Below the pieces are notes generated by a model. That model did no database searches, was not told where the DNA came from, and worked only from the letters and a program-made list of their open reading frames with translations. This document shows positions 1 through 8,708 of a stretch of DNA of 64,000 bases, one piece after another (positions within the stretch are counted from its first letter, which is position 1; every line of letters starts with the position of its first letter). The translations under genes were made by a program, and so were the position numbers. The stretch is from CAYVXE01 sp964455375. Its GTDB lineage: Bacteria > Zhuqueibacterota > Zhuqueibacteria > Oceanimicrobiales > Oceanimicrobiaceae. The stretch spans positions 1-64,000 of the forward strand of contig CAYVXE010000002.1 of the NCBI GenBank assembly GCA_964455375.1, given 5' to 3'.

Positions 1-39
1 TCCGTTGACAAAGATACGGTTATTATGAGCGTTGAATAA
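1..39 (+). CDS. Possible 3' end of an upstream gene (partial)
   Basis: Frame 1 is open from the window edge to a TAA at 37-39 and would encode the last 12 residues of a protein ending in DTVIMSVE. The other two plus frames close within 27 bases. Nothing else supports it; it would be convergent with the nrdJ gene to its right. The product cannot be named from so short a tail. Confidence 0.3.
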   Translation, partial: SVDKDTVIMSVE

Positions 40-127
40 TCATTTTCAACTCAATGAAAACAAGATTCAGAATCGCAATCTATTCACACCTTCATTTAGC
101 TCGAAACGCGATTGAGTCCCCCGCAAG

Positions 128-2575
128 TCAACATTTTGACCAGCCACAATTGTAGCACATCATACACGCTGATTCATGGACAACGGAAGATCCACATTCC
201 GGGCAGTTTATCATGTCGGAAGCGCTGTTCGCTGCACTTAACGCAGTTGCAAGTGAGTTGTTTGCGCCAGTGCCGTTTTTCTCTGAGGTCTGTTTACATT
301 TGAGTCGGCCTTTCCGCACCAGGTAGCGTTCCAGCGCTTTGCCAATTGCATCCGGTGTGGAAAGGATGAGGTCACCATTCTCCCAAACCGGCACAGGTCC
401 CGAAATACCTTTGAGCTCGTTGATAATTTCCACCGGATCGATATGTGAGCGTAACGCCAATGACATAAGCCGGCTGATGGCCTCTGTCTGTGCTGCCGCG
501 TTTCCACCGGCCTTACCGATATTCGAGAAAACTTCACACACACCGTTTTCATCTTCATTGATAGTCACATAAAGGTTGCCTTCACCGGTACGTATTCTTT
601 CGGTGATTCCTTTTGTGATTTTAGGCCGTGTGCGTGGGTGATGCCCGTCCTCACCTGATTGTGATTTACTGAACTCCTCCGTTTGTAAGATACCTTCCCG
701 GCTGCCTTCGCGGTAGACAGTAATACCTTTAAGACCGGCTTTATAAGCTTTAATATAGATATCTGCTACCGTTTCAGGTGAAACATTTTTTGCCAGATTT
801 ACCGTGGAAGAAAGACTGGTATCCACATATTTTTGAATTACTCCCTGCATTTTAACCCGAAAATAGGGATCAATATTATGTGCAGTGACTACATATTGAG
901 GTAAATTTGTGTCACCCCCAAAGAGTTTCTTTATTAATGGATGGTAAACTTTGTATTGCCTGAATGACTCTCCGTCATCATTTTTGACCATGCGGGTATA
1001 GCTGGTACAGAAGATAGGTTCAATACCAGAACTGGTTTCCGAAACAATCGAACCGGTCCCCACAGGTGGAACCGTGAGTAAAGTGCTGTTACGAATGCCG
1101 TCTTTTTTAATATTTTCCCGGATGTGTTTCGGTAACGATTTGATGAATTTGCTGCGGCTGTAGCCCTCCCAGTCGAAAAGGGGAAACGCCCCCTTTTCTC
1201 CGGCAAGCTCTACAGATGTTTCGTAACATGCATCCCGGATAGTTTGCATGATTTTACCGGTTACTTTTAACGCTTCTTTGGAATCATACTGTATGCCCAT
1301 CAGGACCAATGCATCGGCTAAACCGGTAATGCCGACTCCCACACGGCGGTCGGACGCCACAGCTTCTCTGATTTTTTCAAAAGCGTGATATTCCATGTTA
1401 TAATCGATAACATCATCCATAAATCTGGTGGCGGTGCGTGCCACACTATCTAATTCTTCGAAATCCATTGTAGCGTCTGCTTTTATGAATTTGGCTAAAT
1501 GCAGGTTGCCAAGATTGCAGGCAGTGAAGGCAGCTAACGGTTGTTCGCCACAGGGATTGGTGCTGGACAGTGGATTCACATATTCTACATTGTGATGCTC
1601 TTTCATCGTGTCCCAGAAAATGATCCCGGGCTCTGCAGATGCATGAGCCTTGTCAATGATTCTTTTCCACAAGTCACGAGCACGCAATGTTTTGTAAATT
1701 TTGGTGGGATGTTTTGCTTTTTGCCCCGGAACACAAGGCCACCTTAAGTTAAATTCTTTATCATGCAACAAGGCATCCATAAATTCATGGGTGATGAGCA
1801 CGCTGATATTTGCGTATTTTACTTTTTCCCGGTGGGAGTCATTTTTAATGGAAATGAATTTCTCTATATCCGGGTGATCGACTCTCAGGGTGAGCATCAA
1901 CGCGCCACGACGGCCTGCCTGGGAAACGGTGTTTGTGCTTTCGCTGAGGAGATTCATAAATGCTGTGGCACCAGGAGAATGATCTACTGTAGCGTTCACG
2001 GATGCTCCCGCAGGCCGCAAAATCGAGAGGTCGGTTCCCACACCGCCACCGGTACGGTAGACCATTGCGCTTTTGACCAGACACTGGTAAATTCCTTCTA
2101 AACTGTCTTCTTCAATGGGGATGACGTAACAATTGGAAAGTGTGGGACGGCGCTTGGCATCGTCTCGTCCGGCGCCATGCATCACTCTGCCGCCCGGCAG
2201 GAATTTGAAATCAAACAAAATCTTAAAAAATGCTTTAAACCAGTAGTCGGCATCTTTTTCCACGGATGCAATGGCTTTTGCAACGCGATACCATAAATGC
2301 AAAGGACAGTTTTCGTAAGGAGCGAGGTATTTCGATCTCAAGACGTCTATTGCAAGCGTGTTTTCTTTGTAATAGCGTTCTGAGTCGCTGGCTTTGTTGA
2401 AGTCGGTTCTGGTAAAGGCGTCACTGAATTCTTCTACAAGTTCGTCGTATGGAAATAGATAGTCATTTAGGTTTCGATTAGACGCTGGAATCCCATTCTT
2501 GCCATTTTTCTTTGGCTCAACATGTTTGGTTTTTTCCGGCAACGTTGGTTGCGGTGACTGGGATTTTATATTCAT
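128..2575 (-). CDS. nrdJ: Adenosylcobalamin-dependent (class II) ribonucleoside reductase
   Basis: This enzyme reduces ribonucleotides to deoxyribonucleotides using a B12-derived radical, so it needs no oxygen or separate radical subunit. The protein shows the ribonucleotide reductase barrel with a SNCYV segment, the GGGVGT glycine loop, the NPCGEQPL active-site motif (catalytic Cys and Glu) and a PVGTGS segment. It ends in a cysteine-rich tail (CPECG, then CMMCYNCGWSKC) typical of NrdJ, likely the redox shuttle or zinc ribbon. The open frame extends to 2617, but the ATG at 2575 is preferred because AGGAGAG lies 5 bases before it, giving 815 aa. It is transcribed alone, divergently from ribD. 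No cobalamin riboswitch was recognised upstream. Confidence 0.95.
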   Translation of the reverse strand: MNIKSQSPQPTLPEKTKHVEPKKNGKNGIPASNRNLNDYLFPYDELVEEFSDAFTRTDFNKASDSERYYKENTLAIDVLRSKYLAPYENCPLHLWYRVAKAIASVEKDADYWFKAFFKILFDFKFLPGGRVMHGAGRDDAKRRPTLSNCYVIPIEEDSLEGIYQCLVKSAMVYRTGGGVGTDLSILRPAGASVNATVDHSPGATAFMNLLSESTNTVSQAGRRGALMLTLRVDHPDIEKFISIKNDSHREKVKYANISVLITHEFMDALLHDKEFNLRWPCVPGQKAKHPTKIYKTLRARDLWKRIIDKAHASAEPGIIFWDTMKEHHNVEYVNPLSSTNPCGEQPLAAFTACNLGNLHLAKFIKADATMDFEELDSVARTATRFMDDVIDYNMEYHAFEKIREAVASDRRVGVGITGLADALVLMGIQYDSKEALKVTGKIMQTIRDACYETSVELAGEKGAFPLFDWEGYSRSKFIKSLPKHIRENIKKDGIRNSTLLTVPPVGTGSIVSETSSGIEPIFCTSYTRMVKNDDGESFRQYKVYHPLIKKLFGGDTNLPQYVVTAHNIDPYFRVKMQGVIQKYVDTSLSSTVNLAKNVSPETVADIYIKAYKAGLKGITVYREGSREGILQTEEFSKSQSGEDGHHPRTRPKITKGITERIRTGEGNLYVTINEDENGVCEVFSNIGKAGGNAAAQTEAISRLMSLALRSHIDPVEIINELKGISGPVPVWENGDLILSTPDAIGKALERYLVRKGRLKCKQTSEKNGTGANNSLATALSAANSASDMINCPECGSSVVHESACMMCYNCGWSKC

Positions 2576-2875
2576 GGGATCTCTCCTGAAATTGCATATT
2601 ATTTTTGGATAAAACAATGTATCCTAAATGACTGTTGTTTAAATAGCAGGCGTGGTAGAACCGTGGTTTGAATATACAAACTTCCTCATTTTGAGTCAAG
2701 GAAAAAGTACAAAATATAGTATTTTTAAGAAAATGTCATACTATACATGGTGTATGGGGTGTGAAAATGTAAAAACCGGGTCACTTTGTAAATCCATAAA
2801 AGACCTTGACTTGAACTCAAATTTTCTTTATATTGAAGGTCAATTTTCACCATTGTTTGCTTTACACAATTAAGA
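2576..2875. other. Divergent intergenic region between nrdJ and ribD
   Basis: No gene is seen here. It holds the ribD promoter (listed separately) and must hold the nrdJ promoter, which I could not pin down. A dyad GTTTG-N6-CAAAC lies at 2666-2681 and a weaker one, ATAC-N10-GTAT, at 2739-2756. Either could be an operator, but neither matches a consensus I can name; they do not fit the NrdR box well. No FMN riboswitch was recognised ahead of ribD. Confidence 0.5.
2806..2834 (+). promoter_or_regulatory. Sigma-70-type promoter for the rib operon
   Basis: TTGACT at 2806-2811 is followed after 17 bases by TATATT at 2829-2834. Transcription would start near 2841, about 35 bases before the ribD start codon. 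Confidence 0.65.
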
Positions 2876-3967
2876 GTGAAATTGACTGAAGAAGAGATTA
2901 TTAAAAGAACAATTTTTCTTGCGAAAAAAGGCAGGGGTAACGTAAGTCCAAATCCTCTTGTGGGTGCTGTCATTGTAAAAGACAGCCAAATAATTGGAGA
3001 GGGCTTTCACCGTGTTTTTGGTGAAAGACATGCAGAGGTGGAGGCTATTCGTTCCGCAAAGCAAGATGTCAGCGGCGCCTCACTTTATGTGAATCTGGAA
3101 CCTTGCAGCCACCATGGGAAGCAGCCACCATGTGTGGAGGCTGTTCTAAGAGCTGGAATCAGCCGGGTCATCATCGGCATGCGGGATCCGAATCCGGAGG
3201 TGAATGGGCGAGGAATTCAACAGTTGCAACAAAACGGTGTTACCGTAAAGGTGGGCCTTCTTGAACGGGAATGTGAAATCCTTAATGAAGCGTTCATAAA
3301 ACATAGCACAACCGGACTGCCGTTCCAGACGATAAAAATTGCACAGACTTTGGATGGAAAAATTGCTGCGGCGAATGGACGGTCGAACTGGATTACCTGT
3401 GAGGAATCACGACGACGTGTGCATAAATTAAGGGTAGATTTGGATGCCGTTCTCGTTGGCATTGGAACTGTTTTAGTGGATGATCCGCAGTTAAATGTAA
3501 GATTCTTTTCGGGCCGGCACCCGAAAAGAATTATTCTGGACAGCAAATTGCGAATTCCGCTTCGTGCACGGGTTCTCAACGACGACTTGACGGCAAATAC
3601 TATTATTGTGACAACTGAAAAGAGTCTGAAGTTAAAAAGAGATGAAATCGAAAGCCTGGGTGCACAAATCTGGCAGATCGATTCCAACACAGACGGCATG
3701 GTCGATTTAAAAAAACTAACCCGTAGAATTGGCAGTGAAGGGATGAATTCTGTCCTCATTGAAGGCGGGTCGCAAATTTTTTCTGCCTATTTGGAACAAA
3801 ATTTAATTGATAAAGTGTTGATTTTCATTGCGCCAAAAATATTTGGCAACGGACTAAATGCGGTGAAAAGCCCGATAAAAAAGAATTTGTCTAACATGGC
3901 TGCATTCAAAAATGTTCATTATGAACAAGTCGGTGTTGATATGTTGTTTACGGGCTATTTAAATTGA
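2876..3967 (+). CDS. ribD: Bifunctional riboflavin deaminase/reductase RibD
   Basis: RibD catalyses two consecutive steps of riboflavin synthesis: deamination of diaminohydroxyphosphoribosylaminopyrimidine and reduction of the ribosyl side chain. The N-terminal half is a cytidine-deaminase-type zinc domain with H52-A-E and the PCSHH...C motif (C77, C86). The C-terminal half (about 150-363) is the dihydrofolate-reductase-like domain, starting at TIKIAQTLDGKIA and including LIEGG. At 363 aa the length is normal. The start is a GTG at 2876 with only a weak ribosome-binding site. It is the first gene of ribD-ribE-ribBA-ribH. Confidence 0.96.
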   Translation: MKLTEEEIIKRTIFLAKKGRGNVSPNPLVGAVIVKDSQIIGEGFHRVFGERHAEVEAIRSAKQDVSGASLYVNLEPCSHHGKQPPCVEAVLRAGISRVIIGMRDPNPEVNGRGIQQLQQNGVTVKVGLLERECEILNEAFIKHSTTGLPFQTIKIAQTLDGKIAAANGRSNWITCEESRRRVHKLRVDLDAVLVGIGTVLVDDPQLNVRFFSGRHPKRIILDSKLRIPLRARVLNDDLTANTIIVTTEKSLKLKRDEIESLGAQIWQIDSNTDGMVDLKKLTRRIGSEGMNSVLIEGGSQIFSAYLEQNLIDKVLIFIAPKIFGNGLNAVKSPIKKNLSNMAAFKNVHYEQVGVDMLFTGYLN

Positions 3968-3981
3968 AGGTAGATTAAAAG

Positions 3982-4620
3982 ATGTTTACGGGATTGGTTG
4001 AGGAGATAGGAACGGTAGAATCCGTGCAACGTATGGACGGCGCTGTCCGTTTGACCATTTCTGGTGAAAAAGTATTAGGCGATTTGAAGGTAGATGACAG
4101 CATTGCCATAAACGGAGTCTGCCTGACGGCTGTTCATGTGAGCGACCATGATTTTAAGGTAGAGGCCGTGGAAGAAACCCTCAGGAAAACAACATTGAAT
4201 TCCTTGCAGCATGGCACGGAGGTCAATCTGGAGCGCGCAGCACGAGTGTCCGACCGTCTTGGCGGCCATTTAGTCCAGGGACATGTGGACAGCATTGGGA
4301 GGGTCACATCTGTTCATCCCTTGCCTGGAAGTGTTTTGATAACGATCAAATTACCACCGCAACAGATGAAATATGTGATCTCGGAAGGTTCTATCTGTAT
4401 TAATGGCGTTAGCTTGACCGTTGCAAAAATCGATGGTAGCAATATTACGGTCTCTCTGATTCCGCATACATTGGAACAGACCACCCTTGGGAACTTAAAG
4501 AGTGGTGCTCCCGTAAATGTGGAAGTTGATTTGATCGGCAAGTATGTGGAAAACATTTTGACCGCACCGGAAAATAAGCAATTGTCCGAAAAGTGGTTAC
4601 AGCAGTTGGGATTTCATTAA
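3982..4620 (+). CDS. ribE: Riboflavin synthase alpha chain
   Basis: This enzyme dismutates two 6,7-dimethyl-8-ribityllumazine molecules into riboflavin and the pyrimidine precursor. The protein starts with the family hallmark MFTGLVEEIGTV and consists of two tandem lumazine-binding barrels (about 1-97 and 98-190). The second repeat has GSICINGVSLTV, echoing DSIAINGVCLTA in the first. Its 212 aa are typical, and GAAGG precedes the ATG. It begins 14 bases after ribD and is followed by ribBA. Confidence 0.96.
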   Translation: MFTGLVEEIGTVESVQRMDGAVRLTISGEKVLGDLKVDDSIAINGVCLTAVHVSDHDFKVEAVEETLRKTTLNSLQHGTEVNLERAARVSDRLGGHLVQGHVDSIGRVTSVHPLPGSVLITIKLPPQQMKYVISEGSICINGVSLTVAKIDGSNITVSLIPHTLEQTTLGNLKSGAPVNVEVDLIGKYVENILTAPENKQLSEKWLQQLGFH

Positions 4621-4644
4621 TGGGTGAATTGGAAGTGTTAACGT

Positions 4645-5850
4645 ATGTTTAATTCCATACCAGAAGCGATTGAGGAATACGAAAAGGGCAACATTCTCAT
4701 TGTAGTCGATGATGAAGATCGCGAAAATGAAGGTGATTTCATCATGGCAGCCCAGAAAGTTACACCGGATAAAATCAATTTCATGGCTAAATATGGGCGA
4801 GGTTTGATATGTGTTCCCATGACCGGCGATCGTCTCGATGAACTGGATCTGCATTCCATGGTGAGTGAAAACACTGAAAAGCTGAACACCTATTTCACTG
4901 TTTCTGTGGATGCAAAAAAAGACACAACCACCGGAATCTCCGCTTATGATCGCTCAGCTACGATCAGAACGCTTATTCACGCTGAAACAAAGCCGTCCGA
5001 TTTAGCGCGTCCGGGTCATATTTTCCCCTTGCGTGCCCGCAAAGGCGGTATCCTTGTCCGTGCCGGTCATACGGAAGCGGCGGTGGATTTTGCCAAATTA
5101 GCCGGTCTGTATCCTGCCGGCGTTTTGTGCGAAATTATGGATGATGACGGCACCATGGCCAGAGTTCCGAAGTTGAAGAAAATAGCCGAAAAATTCGGAC
5201 TGAAAATGATCACCATTCGGGATTTTATCGAATACCGGCGACGACATGAAAAACTCGTCGAAAAAACGGTTTGTACGAAACTTCCCACGCAAATTGGTGA
5301 ATTCACCGTTTGTCTGTATCACAGTAAAATTGAGAATCGGGATCATGTGGCAATTGTAAAGGGGGATGTTGCTACTGAAGAACCGACTCTGGTGCGCGTT
5401 CACTCACAATGTCTCACCGGAGACATTTTCGGGTCTTTACGTTGCGACTGCGGCGACCAGTTAAAACAAGCGTTGAAAATGATTGAAAAAGAAGGCCGTG
5501 GTGTGGTTCTTTACATGCGGCAGGAGGGCAGGGGCATTGGCCTTGAAAACAAGCTGAAAGCGTATAATTTGCAGGATGGAGGAAAGGATACCGTAGAAGC
5601 AAATGAAGCGCTCGGATTTAAACCGGACCTGAGACATTACGGAGTTGGTGCACAAATTCTGGTTGATCTTGGCATCAGAAAAATTCGATTGTTAACAAAT
5701 AATCCCAAAAAGATTGTCGGATTGTCCGGCTATGGCTTGGAAGTCGTGGAACGAGTTAGAATTGAAATTCCACCAAATAAAATTAATAAAAAATACTTAA
5801 CGACGAAGCGGGATAAATTGGGACATTTGTTAACATTAGAGGATAATTAG
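4645..5850 (+). CDS. ribBA: Bifunctional DHBP synthase / GTP cyclohydrolase II
   Basis: The fused enzyme supplies both riboflavin precursors: 3,4-dihydroxy-2-butanone 4-phosphate from ribulose 5-phosphate, and the pyrimidine from GTP. Residues 1-200 are the DHBP synthase with the DDEDRENEGD metal/substrate loop (22-31) and later HTEAAVD. Residues 205-401 are GTP cyclohydrolase II with its zinc cysteines C256, C267 and C269 (CLTGDIFGSLRCDC), then RQEGRGIGL and LTNNPKK. The 401-aa length suits the full-length fusion and both active sites look intact. It lies 24 bases after ribE. Confidence 0.97.
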   Translation: MFNSIPEAIEEYEKGNILIVVDDEDRENEGDFIMAAQKVTPDKINFMAKYGRGLICVPMTGDRLDELDLHSMVSENTEKLNTYFTVSVDAKKDTTTGISAYDRSATIRTLIHAETKPSDLARPGHIFPLRARKGGILVRAGHTEAAVDFAKLAGLYPAGVLCEIMDDDGTMARVPKLKKIAEKFGLKMITIRDFIEYRRRHEKLVEKTVCTKLPTQIGEFTVCLYHSKIENRDHVAIVKGDVATEEPTLVRVHSQCLTGDIFGSLRCDCGDQLKQALKMIEKEGRGVVLYMRQEGRGIGLENKLKAYNLQDGGKDTVEANEALGFKPDLRHYGVGAQILVDLGIRKIRLLTNNPKKIVGLSGYGLEVVERVRIEIPPNKINKKYLTTKRDKLGHLLTLEDN

Positions 5851-5927
5851 TGATTGAACGAAAATTCACGATTCTGTGATTTCGACCCGGCATTCAAACA
5901 CGTCATAGCTGAAAGAGGTTCTAAAAA

Positions 5928-6395
5928 ATGACACAAATATTGCAAGGGCATTTAAATGCCGAAGGAAAAAAGATTGCTATTGTGGTAAGCAGATTTAATG
6001 AGTTGATTTGCAAACAACTTCTTGAAGGTGCACTTGATTGTTTAAAAAGACATGGAGCCTCTGAGGCAGACATTGTGGTGGCAAGAGTTCCGGGAGCGTT
6101 TGAAATTCCTGCTGTGGCAAAAGCAATGATTGACTCAAAAAAATATGATGGTCTTATTTGTCTCGGTGCGGTGATTCGTGGCCAAACGCCGCATTTCGAC
6201 TACATCGCAGCAGAGACAACCAAGGGTATCGGTCAGCTTGCCGTGCACAGTGGCACGCCCGTTGCTTACGGTGTCATCACGGCCGATACGTTGGAGCAGG
6301 CATTTGAACGTGCGGGAACCAAAGCAGGAAATAAAGGCTGGGATGCAGCACTTTCGGCCATTGAGATGGTAAATTTGATGGAATCCTTAAAATAA
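5928..6395 (+). CDS. ribH: 6,7-dimethyl-8-ribityllumazine synthase
   Basis: RibH condenses the pyrimidine made by RibD with the four-carbon unit made by RibBA. The protein has the expected 155 aa, with the VSRFNE start of the core, VPGAFEIP, the GAVIRGQTPHFDY phosphate/substrate loop and the GVIT segment. GAGG lies ahead of the ATG. It ends the biosynthetic block; the next gene starts only three bases after its stop, so co-transcription is likely. Confidence 0.96.
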   Translation: MTQILQGHLNAEGKKIAIVVSRFNELICKQLLEGALDCLKRHGASEADIVVARVPGAFEIPAVAKAMIDSKKYDGLICLGAVIRGQTPHFDYIAAETTKGIGQLAVHSGTPVAYGVITADTLEQAFERAGTKAGNKGWDAALSAIEMVNLMESLK

Positions 6396-6407
6396 AATAT
6401 GGTTGGT

Positions 6408-8639
6408 ATGAAAAGGAAATCAGAGCGTTGGCTTGTCATTTTGTTTATTTTGGGATCGGCTTTTTCCACTGCTTTTGCCCAGGTTTTGGCATGGAAAAGT
6501 TTTACAAGTGTCGGTGAAATAAGGGACATTGTAATTAGTTCCGCAAGTGTGTGGAGCGGCTCTAATGGCGGTGCTTTGCAGTTGAATACAGACACTCAGG
6601 AAATTAGAAAGTTCACAAATACTGCTGGCCTCTCGTCCAATGAGATCGTTGCCGTCGCGGTTGACCAGCATGGAACGATTTGGTTTGCACTTTTTGACGG
6701 CATACTTAACCGCTATTTTCCTGCGACGGATAAGTGGGAGATTTTCGAGGATTACAAAAATCAAACCATAACCGATCTCGTTACTTTCGGGGATTCGCTT
6801 TATGTGGGCCTGGATTTTGGCGTTAGTCTATTTACTATCGATAAAGAGGAAGTGAAAGAGACGTATGTTAACTTTGGCCTGTCCACTGGAGAAGATGTCG
6901 AAAAAATCAGAGCGAATTCTGTTTTTATAAACGGAACCGATATTTGGGTTGCGACCGATCGCGGCATCGCACAATCCTCACTGACGCTGTCTAATTTACA
7001 AGCGCCGTCAAACTGGTCACAATATACTGTACAGTCAGGGCTTCCCACAAATGAAATTAATCAGATAGCCGTTGCCGGAACAGTGCCGTACGCAGCCACG
7101 AAAGCCGGCGTTTCACGCTTCATAGATGGCGCCTGGCGGAATATCGGCCTGGTCGGTGTAAACGTGCGGGCAATTAAAACGCTGAACAACAATTCCGCAT
7201 TTCCTGAAAATACTCTCATTACGCTCACAGCGAGCGGAATTTTCAGGTTGAACACATCCGATCAATGGCAGCGATTAGGGCCGGAACTTAACGATGTCAC
7301 GGCTCTGGCAGCAGATGAATCCGGTGAGATTTGGATCGGCAGAAAAGATAAGGGGCTGGCGACCTATAATTCCGGTACGAATAGTTGGGATTTATTCACG
7401 ACAAATAGCCCGGCAAGCAACAATTTTAAAAGTCTTGTCCTGGATCAGAAAGGGCGGCTTTGGTGTGCATCTCAGTTTGGTGGCATCCACATGTTTGATG
7501 GCAATAAATGGACAAACTGGGACAAAAACAACGGCCTTTCGAAAAATGATCAGAGGTCAGTGGTAGTGGACGCACAAAACCGTGTCTGGGCAGGTAGCTG
7601 GGGTGGCGGCATAACAATATTTGAAGAGGTTAATGGGCAATTCAATTTAACGAAGTTCGATACCGCCAACGGTGTTTTAGCGGGGTTTGCCGGCGATCCG
7701 GGATTCGTTTTGGTGAATGCGCTCAAACGTGATAAATTTGATAACATCTGGCTGCTCAACCGTGAAGCGATTAACTCCAAAGTGTTAGCAGCTTTCACGC
7801 CAAACTCAGAGTGGGTGTATTTTTCTCAAAACGAAGGTCTTTTTACTAATAAGGTGGTTGCGATTGAAATTGATAATTCGGGACGGGTCTGGATTGGCAC
7901 AGAAGGTCGCGGCGTAAAAGTGTTGGACTACAATGGCACGCTCAACGATAAAAGCGATGATGATTTCTCCGGCAGTTTGACCCAGGCTGCGGATAATCTG
8001 TTTGACAACAAAATAACCGCTTTGGCAGAAGATAGAGATGGAACCATCTGGATTGGGACGGAACTTGGAATCAATTTTTGGTTTCAAGGGCAGGTAGGTG
8101 TACGTTTCGGTTTAATCAATGATTTTGTAAATACCATCGGGGTGGATGCGCGAAACAACAAATGGTTTGGTACAGCTAAAGGAGTGAGTGTCTTAAATAA
8201 CGATGGTGTCACATGGATGCATTATACCGTTGGCAACAGCCCTGTTGTCAGTGAAGATATTCAATCTTTTGCCTTCAATGAAGAAAATGGTGACGTCTGG
8301 ATTGGTACCACAAACGGGTTGTCGAAATTATCGACGCCATTCACGGCTCCGAAGGAAAATTTAAGCTTACTTACTGGCTTTCCCAATCCATTTGAAATCA
8401 GGGGTGCCGGGGATATTTTCACAATAACGAATTTGTCAGAGAACATATCGGTCAGTATTTTTTCCTCTTCAGGAAAACTCATTCGCTCATTTAAACAGTC
8501 AGATATCAGTGGTGCCCAGGTTTTTTGGGATGGAAGAAATTCTGACGGTAATTTTGTTGCCAGTGGCATATATGTCTATCTTGCATTCTCGGAAAGTAAC
8601 ATTTCAGCCAGCGGAAAAGTAGCGGTTATCCGCCGTTGA
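6408..8639 (+). CDS. Secreted beta-propeller protein with C-terminal sorting-type domain
   Basis: The protein begins with a signal peptide (MKRKSERWLVILFILGSAFS, cleavage probably after AFAQ). Most of it is built from repeats of the two-component-regulator propeller type, with recurrent units such as IWFAL, IWVATDRGIA, IWIGTEGRG and VWIGTTNGLS, enough for one or two propellers. No kinase or other output domain follows. The last ~85 residues (from GFPNPFE to VAVIRR) resemble a Por/T9SS-type C-terminal module with WDGRNSDG and SGIYVY, so export to the cell surface is inferred. An ATG at 6399 is possible; the one at 6408 gives the more usual signal peptide. Ligand and partner are unknown. Confidence 0.8.
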   Translation: MKRKSERWLVILFILGSAFSTAFAQVLAWKSFTSVGEIRDIVISSASVWSGSNGGALQLNTDTQEIRKFTNTAGLSSNEIVAVAVDQHGTIWFALFDGILNRYFPATDKWEIFEDYKNQTITDLVTFGDSLYVGLDFGVSLFTIDKEEVKETYVNFGLSTGEDVEKIRANSVFINGTDIWVATDRGIAQSSLTLSNLQAPSNWSQYTVQSGLPTNEINQIAVAGTVPYAATKAGVSRFIDGAWRNIGLVGVNVRAIKTLNNNSAFPENTLITLTASGIFRLNTSDQWQRLGPELNDVTALAADESGEIWIGRKDKGLATYNSGTNSWDLFTTNSPASNNFKSLVLDQKGRLWCASQFGGIHMFDGNKWTNWDKNNGLSKNDQRSVVVDAQNRVWAGSWGGGITIFEEVNGQFNLTKFDTANGVLAGFAGDPGFVLVNALKRDKFDNIWLLNREAINSKVLAAFTPNSEWVYFSQNEGLFTNKVVAIEIDNSGRVWIGTEGRGVKVLDYNGTLNDKSDDDFSGSLTQAADNLFDNKITALAEDRDGTIWIGTELGINFWFQGQVGVRFGLINDFVNTIGVDARNNKWFGTAKGVSVLNNDGVTWMHYTVGNSPVVSEDIQSFAFNEENGDVWIGTTNGLSKLSTPFTAPKENLSLLTGFPNPFEIRGAGDIFTITNLSENISVSIFSSSGKLIRSFKQSDISGAQVFWDGRNSDGNFVASGIYVYLAFSESNISASGKVAVIRR

Positions 8640-8708
8640 AAGTGTGGTCATTGCAGGTCACCTGCGCAGAATATTTTCAATTAATTTAGTTTGATAACCA
8701 TCTAACCT

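Noticed and set aside
1763..2101. 112-aa plus-strand open frame inside nrdJ
   Set aside because: It lies wholly antisense to a well-conserved gene, has no ribosome-binding site and no recognisable protein features.
2739..2756. ATAC-N10-GTAT dyad as an NrdR box
   Set aside because: The inner bases do not match the ACACTATATATAGTGT-type consensus, and there is no second box at the usual spacing.
2700..2875. FMN riboswitch ahead of ribD
   Set aside because: The space between the promoter and the start codon is only about 35 bases, too short for the element, and no conserved FMN-riboswitch segments were seen.
3217..3759. 180-aa minus-strand open frame inside ribD
   Set aside because: Antisense shadow of a conserved enzyme; the composition is biased (Ser/Arg-rich) as expected from reversed codons.
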